Origin: a virus
IMG/VR virus record: IMGVR_UViG_3300028025_004617
Coordinates: 1 to 64,000 of that record
Strand: one strand, 5' to 3'
DNA: 64,000 nt
Part shown: piece after piece, positions 21,212-33,200 of the stretch
Layout: each line of letters starts with the position of its first letter
How positions within the stretch are numbered: position 1 is the stretch's first letter
Notes under the pieces: model-generated
Databases searched by the model: none
Seen by the model: the letters and a program-made list of their open reading frames with translations, nothing else
What the model was told of the DNA's origin: nothing
Program-made: the position numbers and the translations under genes

Positions 21212-24200
21212 TTAAGTACATGTACCATCTTCAGCACTTATTATTGGTGGTGAGGATTGATTAATAACTACACTAGTAAATGTCATGTTATTAGGTCCTG
21301 TGGTTGTATTTTGACAATATGTGACATTATTACTATCGGTAAATGTTATTTTTTGTCCGGCAATTCCCGCATAGTAATAAATGGTTACATCATATGTACC
21401 TATTTGATTAGTGTCAACTGTTGCACCATTTCCACTTGTGTTAGGGTCAATACCTGAAACATTGGTTACCGCAACATTATTTACAGTAATTGCAGATAAT
21501 GATACGGATATATCTAATGAGTTATTTGTTGCAATTTGAATCGTTACAACGGGAGGACTACAATCACATTGTGGATCTAGACAACCAACACCTTGAGATA
21601 CGAACCCACAATCATCACTTATCACCTCAGTAACACACTCAGTAAAACATAATCCAACATCTTCTGATGGTATATTTGTTGTTATGGTTGTTCCATTTTG
21701 ATTTTTGAATACAAAGGTACACCCACCATAAGGTGCAGATTGTAATATATAACATTCTGATAAAGGATTAGTTGGGGTCGGAGTCGGACTACTTGTAGGG
21801 GGAGGCGTTGCAGTAGGTGGTACTGTTGTTGCTGTTGGTATAGGTGTTGCAGTAGGTGGTACTGTTGTTGCTGTTGGTATAGGTGTTGCAGTAGGTGGTA
21901 CTGTTGTTGCTGTTGGTATAGGTGTTGCAGTAGGCGGTACTGTTGTTGCTGTTGGTGTAGGTGTACTAGTTGGTAAAGGAGTTGAGGTGGCTTCAACCAC
22001 ATCAGTCGATGTTGGTGTAGGTGTTGGCGTACTACTTGGTGTAGGTGTAGGTGTTGGCGTACTACTCTCTGTTGGTGTAGGTGTACTAGTTGGTATAGGA
22101 GTTGAGGTACTACTTGGTGTTGGTGTAGGCGTCGGTGTTGGAGTACTACTTGCCGTTGGTGTAGGAGTTGGCGTACTACTTGGTGTAGGTGTCGGGGTTG
22201 CAGTTGGAGTTGGGGTCGGGGTTGCGGTTGAAGTTGGGGTTGGTTCAATTGGAACACAATTATATAAATCACTACTATATGGTTCCGATATTTTTACACC
22301 ATATCTTGGATTCAAGTAAGCGTATTTCGAACGATTAAAAACATTATTACCTACTAAATTACCCCCTGTCCATAAAGTTGTTGCAGGTATAAATTGTTCA
22401 ATAACTTGTATCCAATATGGACTCATCTTATTGATAAATTCATTAACTGAAGCAAAATTGTATGGTATAAAATTTGTATTTGTTATATAATCATTAAAAA
22501 CTTTTTCTAATGGAAAATAGGATTTACTATATTTTGATATATGCGATTCGGTAATTAATTGATTTAATACGTCATCCAAATATTCCGCAAATGTTAATTC
22601 CGTTTGTGGTTGTAGTTGTCCACCAAAAGTTAATGACAAGTCTCTTGATTGTCTATAAACATCAAATTCAATACCTCGTGATGGAGATAAATAAACATTT
22701 ATATTTTTTCTATTTAATGTTAATTTTGATTCATCCTCATTTGAAACTACACTTCCTTTTAAGTTATCAATTCTATGTTCTAATTCGAAACCATAATCCA
22801 AACCATCTAATGTTCTAAAACTATCAAAATAATCTTCACCATAAGTGTAATCTTTTGGTTTGGTTTTAATTATTTTTGTTCTTCCATTTAAAACGGATAA
22901 TTCAGTATCGATAATATTTGAAGACCTATGGTCTAATGTTAAATCATACCAACCCGCTCCTTTTTGGAAATATATGTCAGAGTCTAAGTTTGTTACTTTT
23001 CTTGGTAGTCCATTTGAATCTATTGGGTATTCTTCTCGACTTAATGTCGTTGTGCCAGTCGTTATTCCCGTAAGATATGCACCACCTGTGTATCCTGTAA
23101 TTACAATATTTGTTTTAGTTCCTCTAATTACCTCATCAATGTCATCTTCAAAATCTTGTTGTGGTAAACCAGTTACGTCATAAACATATTCATCAATTTT
23201 AATTAATGGTTCAGGTGCACCTAAGAATTTCAAAAAGAATTGTATTGCAGAACGTGTTCCTTTTGATTTATATAAATGAGCTAAGTTTGTTAAGATTCTT
23301 CTATAAAATTCATATTCAGCTTCAACCAAAGTTTTACCCAAAGATAAACCAAGGTATTCCGCTTGTTGTCTTGAATATAACGTGTCTTGTAATGATTTCT
23401 CATCAAATAAATTAACCGTTGATAATCCTAGTGTTTGTGATAAATTCTTTAATAATAAATCAGGTACGTTGTTTATACTATCATAACTTACATTTCTCAT
23501 GTAAGCAATGTTATCAATATATTTTTTTACCTTATCAAAATTTTGACCATACAATTGAAATATTGACTCAGCTTTTTTATCTTCACTATCAAATTCAAAT
23601 AATTGTGGTGCAGTTAAAAACCTTACAATTAAATTTGATTTGTACCCATCTATTTCTTCACCTAAACCACTTAACTTTTCAATGTAATCATTAAAGTTTA
23701 CACCAACTATTTGTATGTTCCAATTGTCTTTTGAAACCGGCCAACTAATATCTACATTTACAATATTTGTAGATGTTTGGTCAAAACTATCTCTTGGTAC
23801 TTTAAATGTTGCAGTGTACTTTGGTGTAGTTTCTCTATTAACTAATGTATCCTCTAACTCATCTAAGTTAGTATAGAATTCTTCAGTAATTGCATCGTTT
23901 GGTCTAATTAGAAAACTTGTTGTGGTTCCCGTTGTACCACTAAAAATATTCCCCTCAACTCCAATCCTTACATTACCGTCTGAATTTGTTTCCGTGTAAC
24001 CAACAATATTATATGTGTTACCACTAAAATCAATTACATATTTTCTATAAGATGAATAAAAACTTCTAATAATATTATCCGTTGAAGGTGTGGTATTACT
24101 TTTTGGTTTTTCTATTAATATATCAAATGGATTAAAAAATATAGAAGATGGTGTGTAAAATTGTGTGGTATTTGTAATTGGATTATAAGTTGCTTGATAT

Positions 24201-24613
24201 GCAGTATAATCAGTAATATTATATAATGAATTTTCGTCAGCCAATATTGCTGCAGGGAATTTATTTATAATTTTAGAAACCGATACTGACAATCTATGTT
24301 TTAAAGAACCAAATAGTGATTTACTTGAATCGTCTAGATTCGCTTTAAATTTTATCTTCTCTTTCTTTGAATTACCACTTTGTGTTGTTGGTGCATCCTT
24401 TTCCTCTTTTAATGTATCTAAAGTGATGTATTCAGAAAATGGTGTCGTTTTAAAATCTTTACTATCCTTTTCGGGAATGACTTTATCGACGGCAAAGTTC
24501 GTATTAGTCAGTTGACTACTACCATCGGTAATTTGTCTACCAACTAAACTGTCACTAAACGTTTCCGCACCTGACGCAGCTTGACTCGGAACTTTGTATT
24601 TTGTTACTGCCAT
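21212..24613 (-). CDS. Baseplate/tail protein with long Thr-Pro-rich linker, 1133 aa
   Basis: The N-terminal two thirds (about 800 residues) are a virion domain containing [20 protein letters not shown], reminiscent of the P2 gpI-like tail proteins that anchor fibres to the baseplate. Residues of about 790-960 are almost pure Thr/Pro/Ser with Ala/Val. Within them are four tandem 13-residue units [13 protein letters not shown], encoded by nearly identical 39-bp DNA repeats. The C-terminal 170 residues form a Cys-rich beta domain ([18 protein letters not shown]). It overlaps the 306-aa gene by TAATG. The linker may carry a receptor-binding tip or be glycosylated. Confidence 0.65.
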   Translation of the reverse strand: MAVTKYKVPSQAASGAETFSDSLVGRQITDGSSQLTNTNFAVDKVIPEKDSKDFKTTPFSEYITLDTLKEEKDAPTTQSGNSKKEKIKFKANLDDSSKSLFGSLKHRLSVSVSKIINKFPAAILADENSLYNITDYTAYQATYNPITNTTQFYTPSSIFFNPFDILIEKPKSNTTPSTDNIIRSFYSSYRKYVIDFSGNTYNIVGYTETNSDGNVRIGVEGNIFSGTTGTTTSFLIRPNDAITEEFYTNLDELEDTLVNRETTPKYTATFKVPRDSFDQTSTNIVNVDISWPVSKDNWNIQIVGVNFNDYIEKLSGLGEEIDGYKSNLIVRFLTAPQLFEFDSEDKKAESIFQLYGQNFDKVKKYIDNIAYMRNVSYDSINNVPDLLLKNLSQTLGLSTVNLFDEKSLQDTLYSRQQAEYLGLSLGKTLVEAEYEFYRRILTNLAHLYKSKGTRSAIQFFLKFLGAPEPLIKIDEYVYDVTGLPQQDFEDDIDEVIRGTKTNIVITGYTGGAYLTGITTGTTTLSREEYPIDSNGLPRKVTNLDSDIYFQKGAGWYDLTLDHRSSNIIDTELSVLNGRTKIIKTKPKDYTYGEDYFDSFRTLDGLDYGFELEHRIDNLKGSVVSNEDESKLTLNRKNINVYLSPSRGIEFDVYRQSRDLSLTFGGQLQPQTELTFAEYLDDVLNQLITESHISKYSKSYFPLEKVFNDYITNTNFIPYNFASVNEFINKMSPYWIQVIEQFIPATTLWTGGNLVGNNVFNRSKYAYLNPRYGVKISEPYSSDLYNCVPIEPTPTSTATPTPTPTATPTPTPSSTPTPTPTASSTPTPTPTPTPSSTSTPIPTSTPTPTESSTPTPTPTPSSTPTPTPTSTDVVEATSTPLPTSTPTPTATTVPPTATPIPTATTVPPTATPIPTATTVPPTATPIPTATTVPPTATPPPTSSPTPTPTNPLSECYILQSAPYGGCTFVFKNQNGTTITTNIPSEDVGLCFTECVTEVISDDCGFVSQGVGCLDPQCDCSPPVVTIQIATNNSLDISVSLSAITVNNVAVTNVSGIDPNTSGNGATVDTNQIGTYDVTIYYYAGIAGQKITFTDSNNVTYCQNTTTGPNNMTFTSVVINQSSPPIISAEDGTCT
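21802..21957 (-). repeat. Four tandem 39-bp repeats within the Thr-Pro linker
   Basis: Units begin at 21802, 21841, 21880 and 21919 and differ at only a few bases. Each encodes 13 residues (Thr/Ala/Pro/Val). The near-identity contrasts with the codon-scrambled TP tracts around it and suggests recent duplication. Confidence 0.85.
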
Positions 24614-25533
24614 TATTCTGTAATATTATCTAAATTTAACGTTTCGTCAATACTTTCTCTTTCCTCACGAACCTCATATAATGTTTCATTAAATTCGTCC
24701 TTAACTTCGTATAGGTTGTATTGTTTATAGATATTTTTATTGTTATCGTAGATTGTGTAAATACCCGGAGTAATAGCCTTAGTTTGGTCACCATAAAGTG
24801 CGTGTGCCAATGTGGATGCATCATGTTCTACCATTTCAACCTCAACTGTTGTTGGGTTAAAAAATGTATTTGTTAATATAATTTTTTGTCCTGGGTCACC
24901 GATAAATGGAATAACGTTCGGTCTACTTGATGGTGCCGATGATGGTGTTAATGTTACAAATAAAAATGCAGTGGCTTGGTCCGTATATTGATATCTAACC
25001 GCCTTATCAGATGAATTTGTTAAATTTGATGTTACAGGTGTACAATAAAACGAAGATGTTACCATTCTATAAAAGTTAGGTATTTTTGTTCTATTGTCAG
25101 ATGCATTTATATATTCAACTCTATAACCAACTAATCCTTGTGGTGTAAATTTACCTCTATCTGCAGTAGGAACATTTGAAGTATTAATAACTAATCCTCT
25201 TACAGATGGTAATGAAGCTAACACACCACAATCGGCAATCGTTGTTCTAATTTGTTTTGGTCTAATGTGTAGAGTGTAAATTCCCAATTTTGAGAAGTCA
25301 CTTGCCTCAAGTTTTAAATTATACAAACCACCTAATATTTCGTTATTAGGTGCACTTGAATCATTTGTAGTATTTGCGTTATGAAAAACCGGTGTTAAAA
25401 CCTTTTCAGATACTAATTTTTTTAATTCGACCGGTGCGGTTGCTGTCCTACCCGATGTGAAATGATAGAAAATATCCACATCTGAAGGAGAAACGTCTGC
25501 CGGTCTAACTATACCATAACTTCCAACTGCCAT
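24613..25533 (-). CDS. Structural protein, 306 aa
   Basis: Begins [20 protein letters not shown]. It is beta-rich with an acidic helical C-terminus ([20 protein letters not shown]). No enzymatic motif or membrane segment. It overlaps the next gene as TAATG, so the two products are probably made in proportion and act together in the baseplate. A TATATTTATT motif lies 11 nt upstream. The call rests mainly on context. Confidence 0.6.
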   Translation of the reverse strand: MAVGSYGIVRPADVSPSDVDIFYHFTSGRTATAPVELKKLVSEKVLTPVFHNANTTNDSSAPNNEILGGLYNLKLEASDFSKLGIYTLHIRPKQIRTTIADCGVLASLPSVRGLVINTSNVPTADRGKFTPQGLVGYRVEYINASDNRTKIPNFYRMVTSSFYCTPVTSNLTNSSDKAVRYQYTDQATAFLFVTLTPSSAPSSRPNVIPFIGDPGQKIILTNTFFNPTTVEVEMVEHDASTLAHALYGDQTKAITPGIYTIYDNNKNIYKQYNLYEVKDEFNETLYEVREERESIDETLNLDNITE

Positions 25534-25544
25534 ATTATTTTATT

Positions 25545-25554
25545 AATAAATATA
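25545..25554 (-). promoter_or_regulatory. TATATTTATT motif, 11 nt before ATG 25533
   Basis: Coding-strand copy of the start-proximal motif, in the 25-bp gap before the 306-aa gene. Confidence 0.4.
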
Positions 25555-25558
25555 AATC

Positions 25559-26149
25559 TTATTGTTTTTTAACGTTAAAAAATCCATTTCCATAGACACT
25601 TAACTCACCCATGTTATCAATTTCACCTAATCTAAAGTTCATCTCCATTACTCCCTGTTTACCCCTCTCAACAAAAACGTCAGAATACACCCTTGGTTGT
25701 TCAATAAATCCAAGAAAATGTTCGTTTCTTGTTAAAACTTTATTAATCACATACTCCGTTGCAAAATTGGTTGCGTCTCCCGTTGTATATCCCGAAGGTA
25801 TTGTTGAGTAATAGTTTGCAGTTTGACCCGTGATTTGTGTAAATCCATTAGCCATGTCTCTATATGAAAGTCCATCTATCGTGTAACCCGTATATGTTAC
25901 CCCACTAATTGTTCCGTATTGTAAAGTTTGGGTATATCCTGTGGTACCATATTTTTTTAATTCGGATAATCTACTCGAACCTATTGCAATAAATGATAAA
26001 GATGGTGTGGAACCTGATGGTCGTGCTTTAACCCCCGATACGTATTCCAAATCATTCAAATACGATTGTCCTCCACCCGGTAAGGTATCAGACGAAATAT
26101 TCGTATAAGGTAAAGTGAATCCAGTTAAAGTTCCAAAGTAGGTTGCCAT
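25559..26149 (-). CDS. Structural protein, 196 aa
   Basis: Gly/Thr/Tyr-rich beta protein (GTISGVTYTGYTIDGLSYRD) without catalytic motifs, typical of tail or baseplate components. It stands between the 306-aa protein and the SprB-repeat fibre. GATATTTACT ends 5 nt before the ATG. Exact role unknown. Confidence 0.55.
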   Translation of the reverse strand: MATYFGTLTGFTLPYTNISSDTLPGGGQSYLNDLEYVSGVKARPSGSTPSLSFIAIGSSRLSELKKYGTTGYTQTLQYGTISGVTYTGYTIDGLSYRDMANGFTQITGQTANYYSTIPSGYTTGDATNFATEYVINKVLTRNEHFLGFIEQPRVYSDVFVERGKQGVMEMNFRLGEIDNMGELSVYGNGFFNVKKQ

Positions 26150-26154
26150 ACACT

Positions 26155-26164
26155 AGTAAATATC
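26155..26164 (-). promoter_or_regulatory. GATATTTACT motif, 5 nt before ATG 26149
   Basis: A weaker copy of the start-proximal motif (last two bases deviate). Confidence 0.35.
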
Positions 26165-26233
26165 TTTAGATATTTTTTACTAAAATATAACTAATAAAAT
26201 ATCACAAATAAAGGTTAAACAACCCAACTAAAA

Positions 26234-29200
26234 TTAGTTAATTTCTTCCAAATCACTACAGTTCATCATACCTAACGATGCACACGGTGAGTTGACTTCA
26301 CTACAAGGTCCACCTGGAGAATCTTTACACAAATAAGTAGTGGTACCACCACCTCCGCCACCGCCAGCTGGTGCTTCGTAAGGGTCTCCACCTCCACACC
26401 ATTCACTGTTATCACATTTACCACCGATTCCGATTACCATTCCAACATCTTCAACGAATTGGAATCCAGAAACACCATATCTAAACGCTACCGCTATAGT
26501 ACTACAAATATTAATTAATATACCTCCAGATGGACCAATAGATTGTGGGAAATCGCTATAAGGTCGACTAACGTATGCATTGTTAGTTTTTCTATATTCA
26601 ATATATAATTCTTGACCATTGTTTGTTAACATACTTGTTGGAATGAAAATATCGTAACAAGTACCTAAACAAGCTGTAGTGCTAGCCACTCCGCTATTTG
26701 TTACACAACCATTAGCGTCGGTAACTTCAAGACAGTATCCATATTCATCAATATTACTAACAGAAACAGATGGTGATCCTGAAGTTACATTTGTGTATGT
26801 TCCAACTAAAGTTCCTCCACAAGTATTATAAGGTGCTGACGTGTCAGCGTATAATCTATATGTTTTAGGGAATACTCCACCAGATGATGACAATGTAATC
26901 GCTCCGTCCGCACCACCATTACAAGTTGCTAATGTGTTAACCGTAATAGTTGCAGTTTGTTCAGTTGGTTGGGTAATTACTATTGTTGTAACAACATTTA
27001 CACAACCCACACCGTCTTGAACGTATATTGAATATGTTCCGATAGTTAAACTACTGAACGTACCACTTGATTGGTAATTTACCCCGTCTCTTGAATATGT
27101 ATATCCTGAACCACTTCCACCTGATGGATTTGATACGGTAATTGAACCGTTAGATCCACCATAACAACTTACATTATCATATGATACACTTGCAGTAGGT
27201 GCTGATTTAGTAATATTAACGTTTATTGTTGAAGATTCACAACCATTTGTATCTCTTGATTGTAAACTATATGTTGTTGAGGATAAGTCACTAAATGTAC
27301 CACTTGATTGCCAAGTACCTCCATTTATTCTAAATTGGTAATCTCCATTACCACCTCCAGCTGTTACGGTAATACTACCATCACCACCATTCCAACAAGT
27401 TGGTGCCGATGATGAAGATAATGAAATTGTAACTACAGCTGGTTGACTTATTGCGATAGAATATGTTCTTTCACAACCGGCACTATCTTTTACATATAAT
27501 GTATATGTTCCGGCAGTTAAACTTGAATAAGTTCTAGATGTTGTTAAAACTTGGTATGTACCACCTGCATTTATTTTTGTAGAATATGGTCCACCTTGAC
27601 CACCTGAAGGTGAACTAACAACTATATTACCATTATCACCACCATTACATGTAACATTTGTTTGTGTGTATGTTGCACCTACTTGAGTTCTATTTAATCC
27701 TGTAGTGTTTGTTCTAACACAACCACTTGAATCTTTTGTATATGTGGTGTATATTCCACTTGATAAATTACTAAATGTTGTTCCCGCTTGATAGTTTGTA
27801 CCATCAATTGAATATGTATAAGGTGAAACTCCTCCAGTAACACTCGATAATGTTATCGAACCGTCTGACCCACCATAACAAGTTGGGTTTGTTCCTGTTG
27901 CTGTAAATGAAATAATAGTAGGTTCGGTGACAGTTACAGGGGTACTTCCCACTTCGCCGTATGAGTCTTTAGCATATATTGTATATGACCCTGCTGTTAA
28001 ACTACCAAATATGTTACTAACTTGATAGTTTGTTCCATCTTTAGAATATGTGTAATTTGCCGTTCCGCCAACCACACTTGAAACAGTTATTGCTCCGTTA
28101 CTTCCTCCATGACATGTAACATTTGTAGTTGCAGATGCCGTTACTGATATTGTCACGTTGGTAATGCTAATTGTTATAGTTTTGTCAAATGTTAAACTTG
28201 AACCATCAGTTACTCGTACCCTAATTGAATATGATGACTTAGTTTCGTAGTTAAACACAACTGCACTTTTTAATACGCCAGATGTGATTGTGAAATTATT
28301 ATTATCTGTATAAGTTGCACTATCATGTAATGTAAATGTCATTGCACCACCTTCTTGGTCTGTGGCTGAGAATGTACCAATTGTTGTTCCTGTCGGAACA
28401 TTCTCAGATATTGATACTGAACTTAAGGCAATATCTGTTGGTGCTTCGTTTACGTTTGTTACATTTATTGTAAACGTAGTTTCGTAAGTTGAACCTCCAG
28501 CATCTGTTGTTCTAACTCTAATTGAATAAGATGATTTAGCTTCGTAATTGAATACCGACGAACTTCTTAATGATGAACCGCTAATGTTAAATGATGCATT
28601 ATCCGTATCACCAGAACCTGAAACTAATGTGTATGTGAATGTATCACCAGAGTCAACATCGGATGTACTGAACGTACCAATAGTTGTGTTAATTGATGAA
28701 TTTTCAGCAATTGATGTAGAGCTCAATGATAATGCGTATGGTGTTTCATTTACATTATTAACATTGATTGTAAAAATTTTTGTAAATGTTTGACCCGCAC
28801 TATCGGTAGTTCTAACTCTAATTGAATATGAAGTTTTCGACTCATAATTAGGTATTACCGCATTTTTTAATGCACCCCCACTTGTTAAAGTAAAGCTCGC
28901 ATTATCGGTATCACCTGACCCACTTACCAAACTAAATGTGTGTGTATCACTTTCGTCAAGCGTAACTGCACTAAATGTACCTATTGTTGTACCCGTTGCA
29001 GTATTTTCATTTATCGAATTATTACTTAATAAGATATCTGTTGGTGCAAAATTAGTTGTAGGACTCGGAGTAGGAGTTGGTGTAGGGGTTGCGGTTACAA
29101 TACTTAAATCAATATCGAAACTACAATCTCCTGTAGGTGTTGGCGTTGGTGTTGGTGTTGCAGTTACAATATCCAAATCAATATCGAATCTACAATCATT

Positions 29201-30058
29201 AGTAGGTGTAGGGGTTGGGCTCGGAGTAGGACTCGGAGTAGGACTCGGAGTTGGGGTTGGACTTGGTGTAGGGGTAGGACTTGGCGTAGGACTCGGAGTA
29301 GGAGTTGGTGTCGGTGTACTACTTGCTGTTGGGGTTGGTGTTGCTGTTACAATATTAGTATCTATCTCAAAATTACAATCACCAGTAGGTGTTGGTGTAG
29401 GTGTAGGAGTTGCGGTTACAACATCTAAATCCACACCAAAGTTACAATCTGGAGTAGGTGTAGGGGTAGGGGTCGGAGTTGCGGTTACAATATCCAAATC
29501 AATGTCGAATCTACAATCATTTGTAGGGGTTGGTGTCGGTGTAGGGGTTGCAGTTACAATGTCCAAATCAACATCAAAATTACAATCATTTGTAGGAGTT
29601 GGTGTAGGTGTAGGTGTTGCAGTAACCACATTCAAGTCCACATCGAAATTACAATCCGCTGTAGGTGTTGGTGTTGGTGTAGGAGTTGCGGTAATGAAAA
29701 TTAATTCAATATCGAAATCACAATTCGCCGTTGGTGTAGGTGTAGGGGTTGGTGTGCTTGTTGGTGTCGCGGTTGGTTCTGGAACTGCTTCTGATTTAAT
29801 TCTAATGTCATTTTCAATACCCACAGAACAAAACTTACCAGCGGCGTCATATAGATAAATTCTCTCCGCCGTATTTGGTATTTCAACTAAAACTCCATTT
29901 CCTGTTACTAATTGAGTATATGTTAATCCTGTTGCAACTAATGTACTACCTTGTGGATTAAATAATAATGCAAGATTTCCTGCAGGCGGTAACGTATAGT
30001 AGATACTATATATACTATTCGAAAATCCCACATCAATTCTTACATAAAAATATCTCAT
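26234..30058 (-). CDS. Modular fibre/adhesin with Thr-Pro, cadherin-like and SprB-type repeats, 1274 aa
   Basis: Residues 1-92 are an N-terminal domain similar to that of the 201-aa protein ([15 protein letters not shown]). Residues 93-335 hold eight copies of a C-x-F-x-[VI]-D ... VTA(TP)n unit. Residues 338-650 hold three cadherin-like repeats of about 100 aa ([29 protein letters not shown]). About 655-1130 has six SprB-type repeats with C-x-GG-x-[ND]G-x-I ([15 protein letters not shown]). The end is a unique domain with a Gly-rich loop. SprB repeats define gliding adhesins of Flavobacterium. This is the best candidate for a receptor-binding fibre. Confidence 0.75.
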   Translation of the reverse strand: MRYFYVRIDVGFSNSIYSIYYTLPPAGNLALLFNPQGSTLVATGLTYTQLVTGNGVLVEIPNTAERIYLYDAAGKFCSVGIENDIRIKSEAVPEPTATPTSTPTPTPTPTANCDFDIELIFITATPTPTPTPTADCNFDVDLNVVTATPTPTPTPTNDCNFDVDLDIVTATPTPTPTPTNDCRFDIDLDIVTATPTPTPTPTPDCNFGVDLDVVTATPTPTPTPTGDCNFEIDTNIVTATPTPTASSTPTPTPTPSPTPSPTPTPSPTPTPSPTPSPTPSPTPTPTNDCRFDIDLDIVTATPTPTPTPTGDCSFDIDLSIVTATPTPTPTPSPTTNFAPTDILLSNNSINENTATGTTIGTFSAVTLDESDTHTFSLVSGSGDTDNASFTLTSGGALKNAVIPNYESKTSYSIRVRTTDSAGQTFTKIFTINVNNVNETPYALSLSSTSIAENSSINTTIGTFSTSDVDSGDTFTYTLVSGSGDTDNASFNISGSSLRSSSVFNYEAKSSYSIRVRTTDAGGSTYETTFTINVTNVNEAPTDIALSSVSISENVPTGTTIGTFSATDQEGGAMTFTLHDSATYTDNNNFTITSGVLKSAVVFNYETKSSYSIRVRVTDGSSLTFDKTITISITNVTISVTASATTNVTCHGGSNGAITVSSVVGGTANYTYSKDGTNYQVSNIFGSLTAGSYTIYAKDSYGEVGSTPVTVTEPTIISFTATGTNPTCYGGSDGSITLSSVTGGVSPYTYSIDGTNYQAGTTFSNLSSGIYTTYTKDSSGCVRTNTTGLNRTQVGATYTQTNVTCNGGDNGNIVVSSPSGGQGGPYSTKINAGGTYQVLTTSRTYSSLTAGTYTLYVKDSAGCERTYSIAISQPAVVTISLSSSSAPTCWNGGDGSITVTAGGGNGDYQFRINGGTWQSSGTFSDLSSTTYSLQSRDTNGCESSTINVNITKSAPTASVSYDNVSCYGGSNGSITVSNPSGGSGSGYTYSRDGVNYQSSGTFSSLTIGTYSIYVQDGVGCVNVVTTIVITQPTEQTATITVNTLATCNGGADGAITLSSSGGVFPKTYRLYADTSAPYNTCGGTLVGTYTNVTSGSPSVSVSNIDEYGYCLEVTDANGCVTNSGVASTTACLGTCYDIFIPTSMLTNNGQELYIEYRKTNNAYVSRPYSDFPQSIGPSGGILINICSTIAVAFRYGVSGFQFVEDVGMVIGIGGKCDNSEWCGGGDPYEAPAGGGGGGGTTTYLCKDSPGGPCSEVNSPCASLGMMNCSDLEEIN
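29050..29770 (-). repeat. 69-bp (23-aa) tandem repeat array, copy A
   Basis: Eight units of C-x-F-x-[VI]-[DE]-x-x-x-[VI]-TA followed by (TP)4-5. One spacer is expanded to a run of about 40 residues of TP/SP. Third codon positions vary freely between units. The same unit forms array B in the 717-aa protein. Confidence 0.85.
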
Positions 30059-30070
30059 TTACTATACCTA

Positions 30071-30286
30071 TTAGGAATTTTGTTTTATCCAATCATAACA
30101 CTCGTTTATTGTGTGAAAAACATCACTATTATAACTATTTTCATCATCAAATAAACAAACCATGTAGTCCTCGGATTCTGCCGCTTTAAAAATACTATAC
30201 TCTTTATTATTGATATTTTGTATTTCAATATTATTTGCCACATCAATTGTGTTATATAATATATTAGTCATTTCTTTTATTTCCAT
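30071..30286 (-). CDS. Small hypothetical protein, 71 aa
   Basis: Short acidic alpha/beta protein (YMVCLFDDENSYNSDVFHTI) between two giant virion genes. The start at 30286 makes a TAATATG junction with the upstream stop at 30288; an ATG five codons in (MTNILYN) is an alternative. It could be a chaperone or assembly factor for the neighbouring fibres, as T4 gp38 and gp57A are, but there is no sequence evidence for this. Confidence 0.5.
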   Translation of the reverse strand: MEIKEMTNILYNTIDVANNIEIQNINNKEYSIFKAAESEDYMVCLFDDENSYNSDVFHTINECYDWIKQNS

Positions 30287-30287
30287 A

Positions 30288-33200
30288 TTATATTGAAGGT
30301 GTTGTTGTATCGCTATTATTAAATGTACCCGTATTTGTTGTTAAATTATAGGTTAAAGTTGCAACTCTTTCTGCACTATCATTTCTATTAGTGCTTGTTA
30401 TTACTTTAGATACTGAAGTAATATTGTATTTAGAAGTGAAAGTTGTGTTTGTGAATACAAAGTTAGATGGTCCAGTTATTGTTCCACCCTTATACAATGT
30501 TGCCGCTACATTTACAGGATTAGTTCCAACTGTACCATACCAATACGCCCTTAAATCTATTACAACACTAGTTTCATTTGGATAGTCTTGTCTAAATTTA
30601 ACTAAATTAACTAAAACGGATTCATAACCAGTTCCTTGATTATCACCACCCCATCTGATAATTGGTGTTCCTGACGTTGGCCATTGACTTGATCTACCAA
30701 AACCAACATACGATTGTGTGGTTGTTTGTCCAATATTAGGTAACGCAACTCTAGATTTTGTATCCAAATCTCGACCATTCGTAAATTGATAAGTTAATAC
30801 TATATAATCAGCATCAAATGTAAATGTATTTTGACCTGTTGTAACCGTGCCTGTTTTAGTACAATTATTTGCATCAGTTACCGTTACTGTATAAACAGTA
30901 TTAGCCGATAATCCCGTAATTGTGTTTGTTGGTGATGACACAGCTTGCGTACGAGACACCTCAGGTGTCTGAGTGGTTGACCAAACGTATGTGTATGGTG
31001 CGGTACCATTTGCAACAGTAACCGTTGCGGTTCCATTATTACCACTTGTTGGGTTCGTTGACGTGAACGCCAATGTTAAATTACATGTTTGTGTGACCGT
31101 ACATGTTGAACCTGTTCCGATAGTATATGTTATTTTATTTTTTGGATTTTCAGATGTTATAGAATCTAAAACTAAACTTGTAATTGGTTCATTAAAATTA
31201 ACCTGACTACCAAAAGGTATAAATGTTTTTGTTTCAGATGCGGATGATGTAACATTAAATGTTCCCGTTAATACATTACCTGTGGTATATGCTTTCACAA
31301 CCATACTTACAGGATTATGTAGTGCACTATCATTACCACCAGACTTACCAATAATATAAAAACCTCTTGTAGCACTTGAAGTTTGGTAACCACAAAATTC
31401 ACTAAGATTAATTGATATTGTTTCAGTTTTATGATAGTAAAATGCATCATTGTCTATCCAATCAATTAATGGTCGATACCAACCTGTTGCAGCCTCACTA
31501 TATGATGTTGTAGTGAATCCTGTATATAATTGAAAATCATCAAATGTTGTTGGTGTTTTTATAAATCCTTTTTTAAGTGACGTATTTGTGTATAGACTAT
31601 TTGGGTCAAATCCTTTTTGTGCTTCAATTGAGTTAGTAAATGTAAGTATTGAATTTTTATCAGTTCCTGACATATACCAATTACTTGAATAATCTGTATT
31701 TGTTGTTACAATTGGTTCATTTGTTGTGGTTGTTGTGCTGTTTGAATTAGACATAACATATATTCCATCAATCGTTCCATTTGTTGTGTGGTAAAATGTT
31801 CTATATGGTGTTGACCCTGAAACGGCGTAATAACCATTTAATACTTTTTGACATCCAAAATCATCATAATATAGTTTTTTACCAATAATTGCTCCACTTG
31901 TTCTGGAATCATAAAACACACTAACTCTTGTTGGATTTGTTTCTACTTTTAATTCATGTGTAAAATATGAATCTAAAACACCGATTTGGTATTCACTTAG
32001 TGGTGTACAATATTTTCCAGTATTTTGTGCATACGCAACTAATGAATTAAGTTTCTTTGTGGCCTTTGCGTTGGCGTCATTTTGACTTATACAACTAAAT
32101 TCAGTTCCAGATTGTACAGTTAATGTTGTTGACTGTCCAATTTCTAAATCACAACAACTATTATTAATTGTTTGTGTTAATGTTGTATCGTTATAATAAA
32201 TTGTTCCTGTCCCACAATATGGTATTGGTTTACCACTAGTATATGGTAAAACTGTTAGTTTATTAAAATGTGTAACTAACGTCGGGTCGTCTACTTTAAT
32301 TGAATATTGAAATTCAAATGTTAACGGGTCTTCCTCAACGACAGCGTTTGTAAATGACAACTCTTTTGATGTTATTTTTCCACCAACTTGTTGATAATAG
32401 TAAACCCCATCACAATAATATCCATTATTAATCGTAGTTAATTGTAAATCCCTATATAGAATGGTATCGTTACCTGAAGTACTAATTTCAATATATGGTT
32501 TGTTTGTGAAATGATGTAAAAATAATTTACAAGGTTCTCTAAATACAATTGTTCTGGTTGTGAAAATTAATTTTAAAATGCTATAGAGTAAAAATGCCGC
32601 AAAAATACCTCCAGCAACAAGATTTATACTTGCAATTAATGATTTGGTTAATTCAATTAATAACACCTTTCTAACAAATGGTCCAACAAGATAATCAAAA
32701 ACAAATTGTCCTGCCACTTGGCTAAGAGTTTGATACGTACCAGCGGCTGCACCATATGGAATTAACATACCAAGTCCAAAAATAGTACTTGCGGCTGCCC
32801 ATTCATTGAATTCCCATTCACTTTCATATCCATGAACCACACCCTCCAACATTTTTGACATCGCATGTGTTGACCCAACAATAGGATTTGCACTTTTTGT
32901 TAGAAAACTATAACTAGTAAAAACACTATCATTTGACATGGTTTTATTTGTGGCATCATACCCCATGTAATATCTATATTGTTGTGGTTGGGATAATGCA
33001 GAAGTTTCTAAAATTTGACTTATTTTACCCACCTCATCCATAAATGGGATGGTACACGCATCCGATGTTTGGTCATTTGGATAAAAAAAAGATTTAGGAC
33101 CTATTGTTTCTTTGGTTGTCTTAGCTTTACCAAATAATTTTTTTCTTACCGTTGTTTGTTTTTGTGTGCCATAAGCTCTATCAAATTCACCACCAACTTT

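Noticed and set aside
21682-22272. 196-aa minus-strand frame rich in Gln/His/Leu
   Set aside because: It is an out-of-frame reading of the Thr-Pro repeat of the 1133-aa gene and has no independent support.
28938-29858. Long + strand frame rich in Gly-Val repeats, and similar frames at 34427-35578 and 21987-22319
   Set aside because: These are the antisense reading of Thr-Pro codons (ACNCCN read backwards gives Gly/Val), shadows of the real minus-strand fibre genes.
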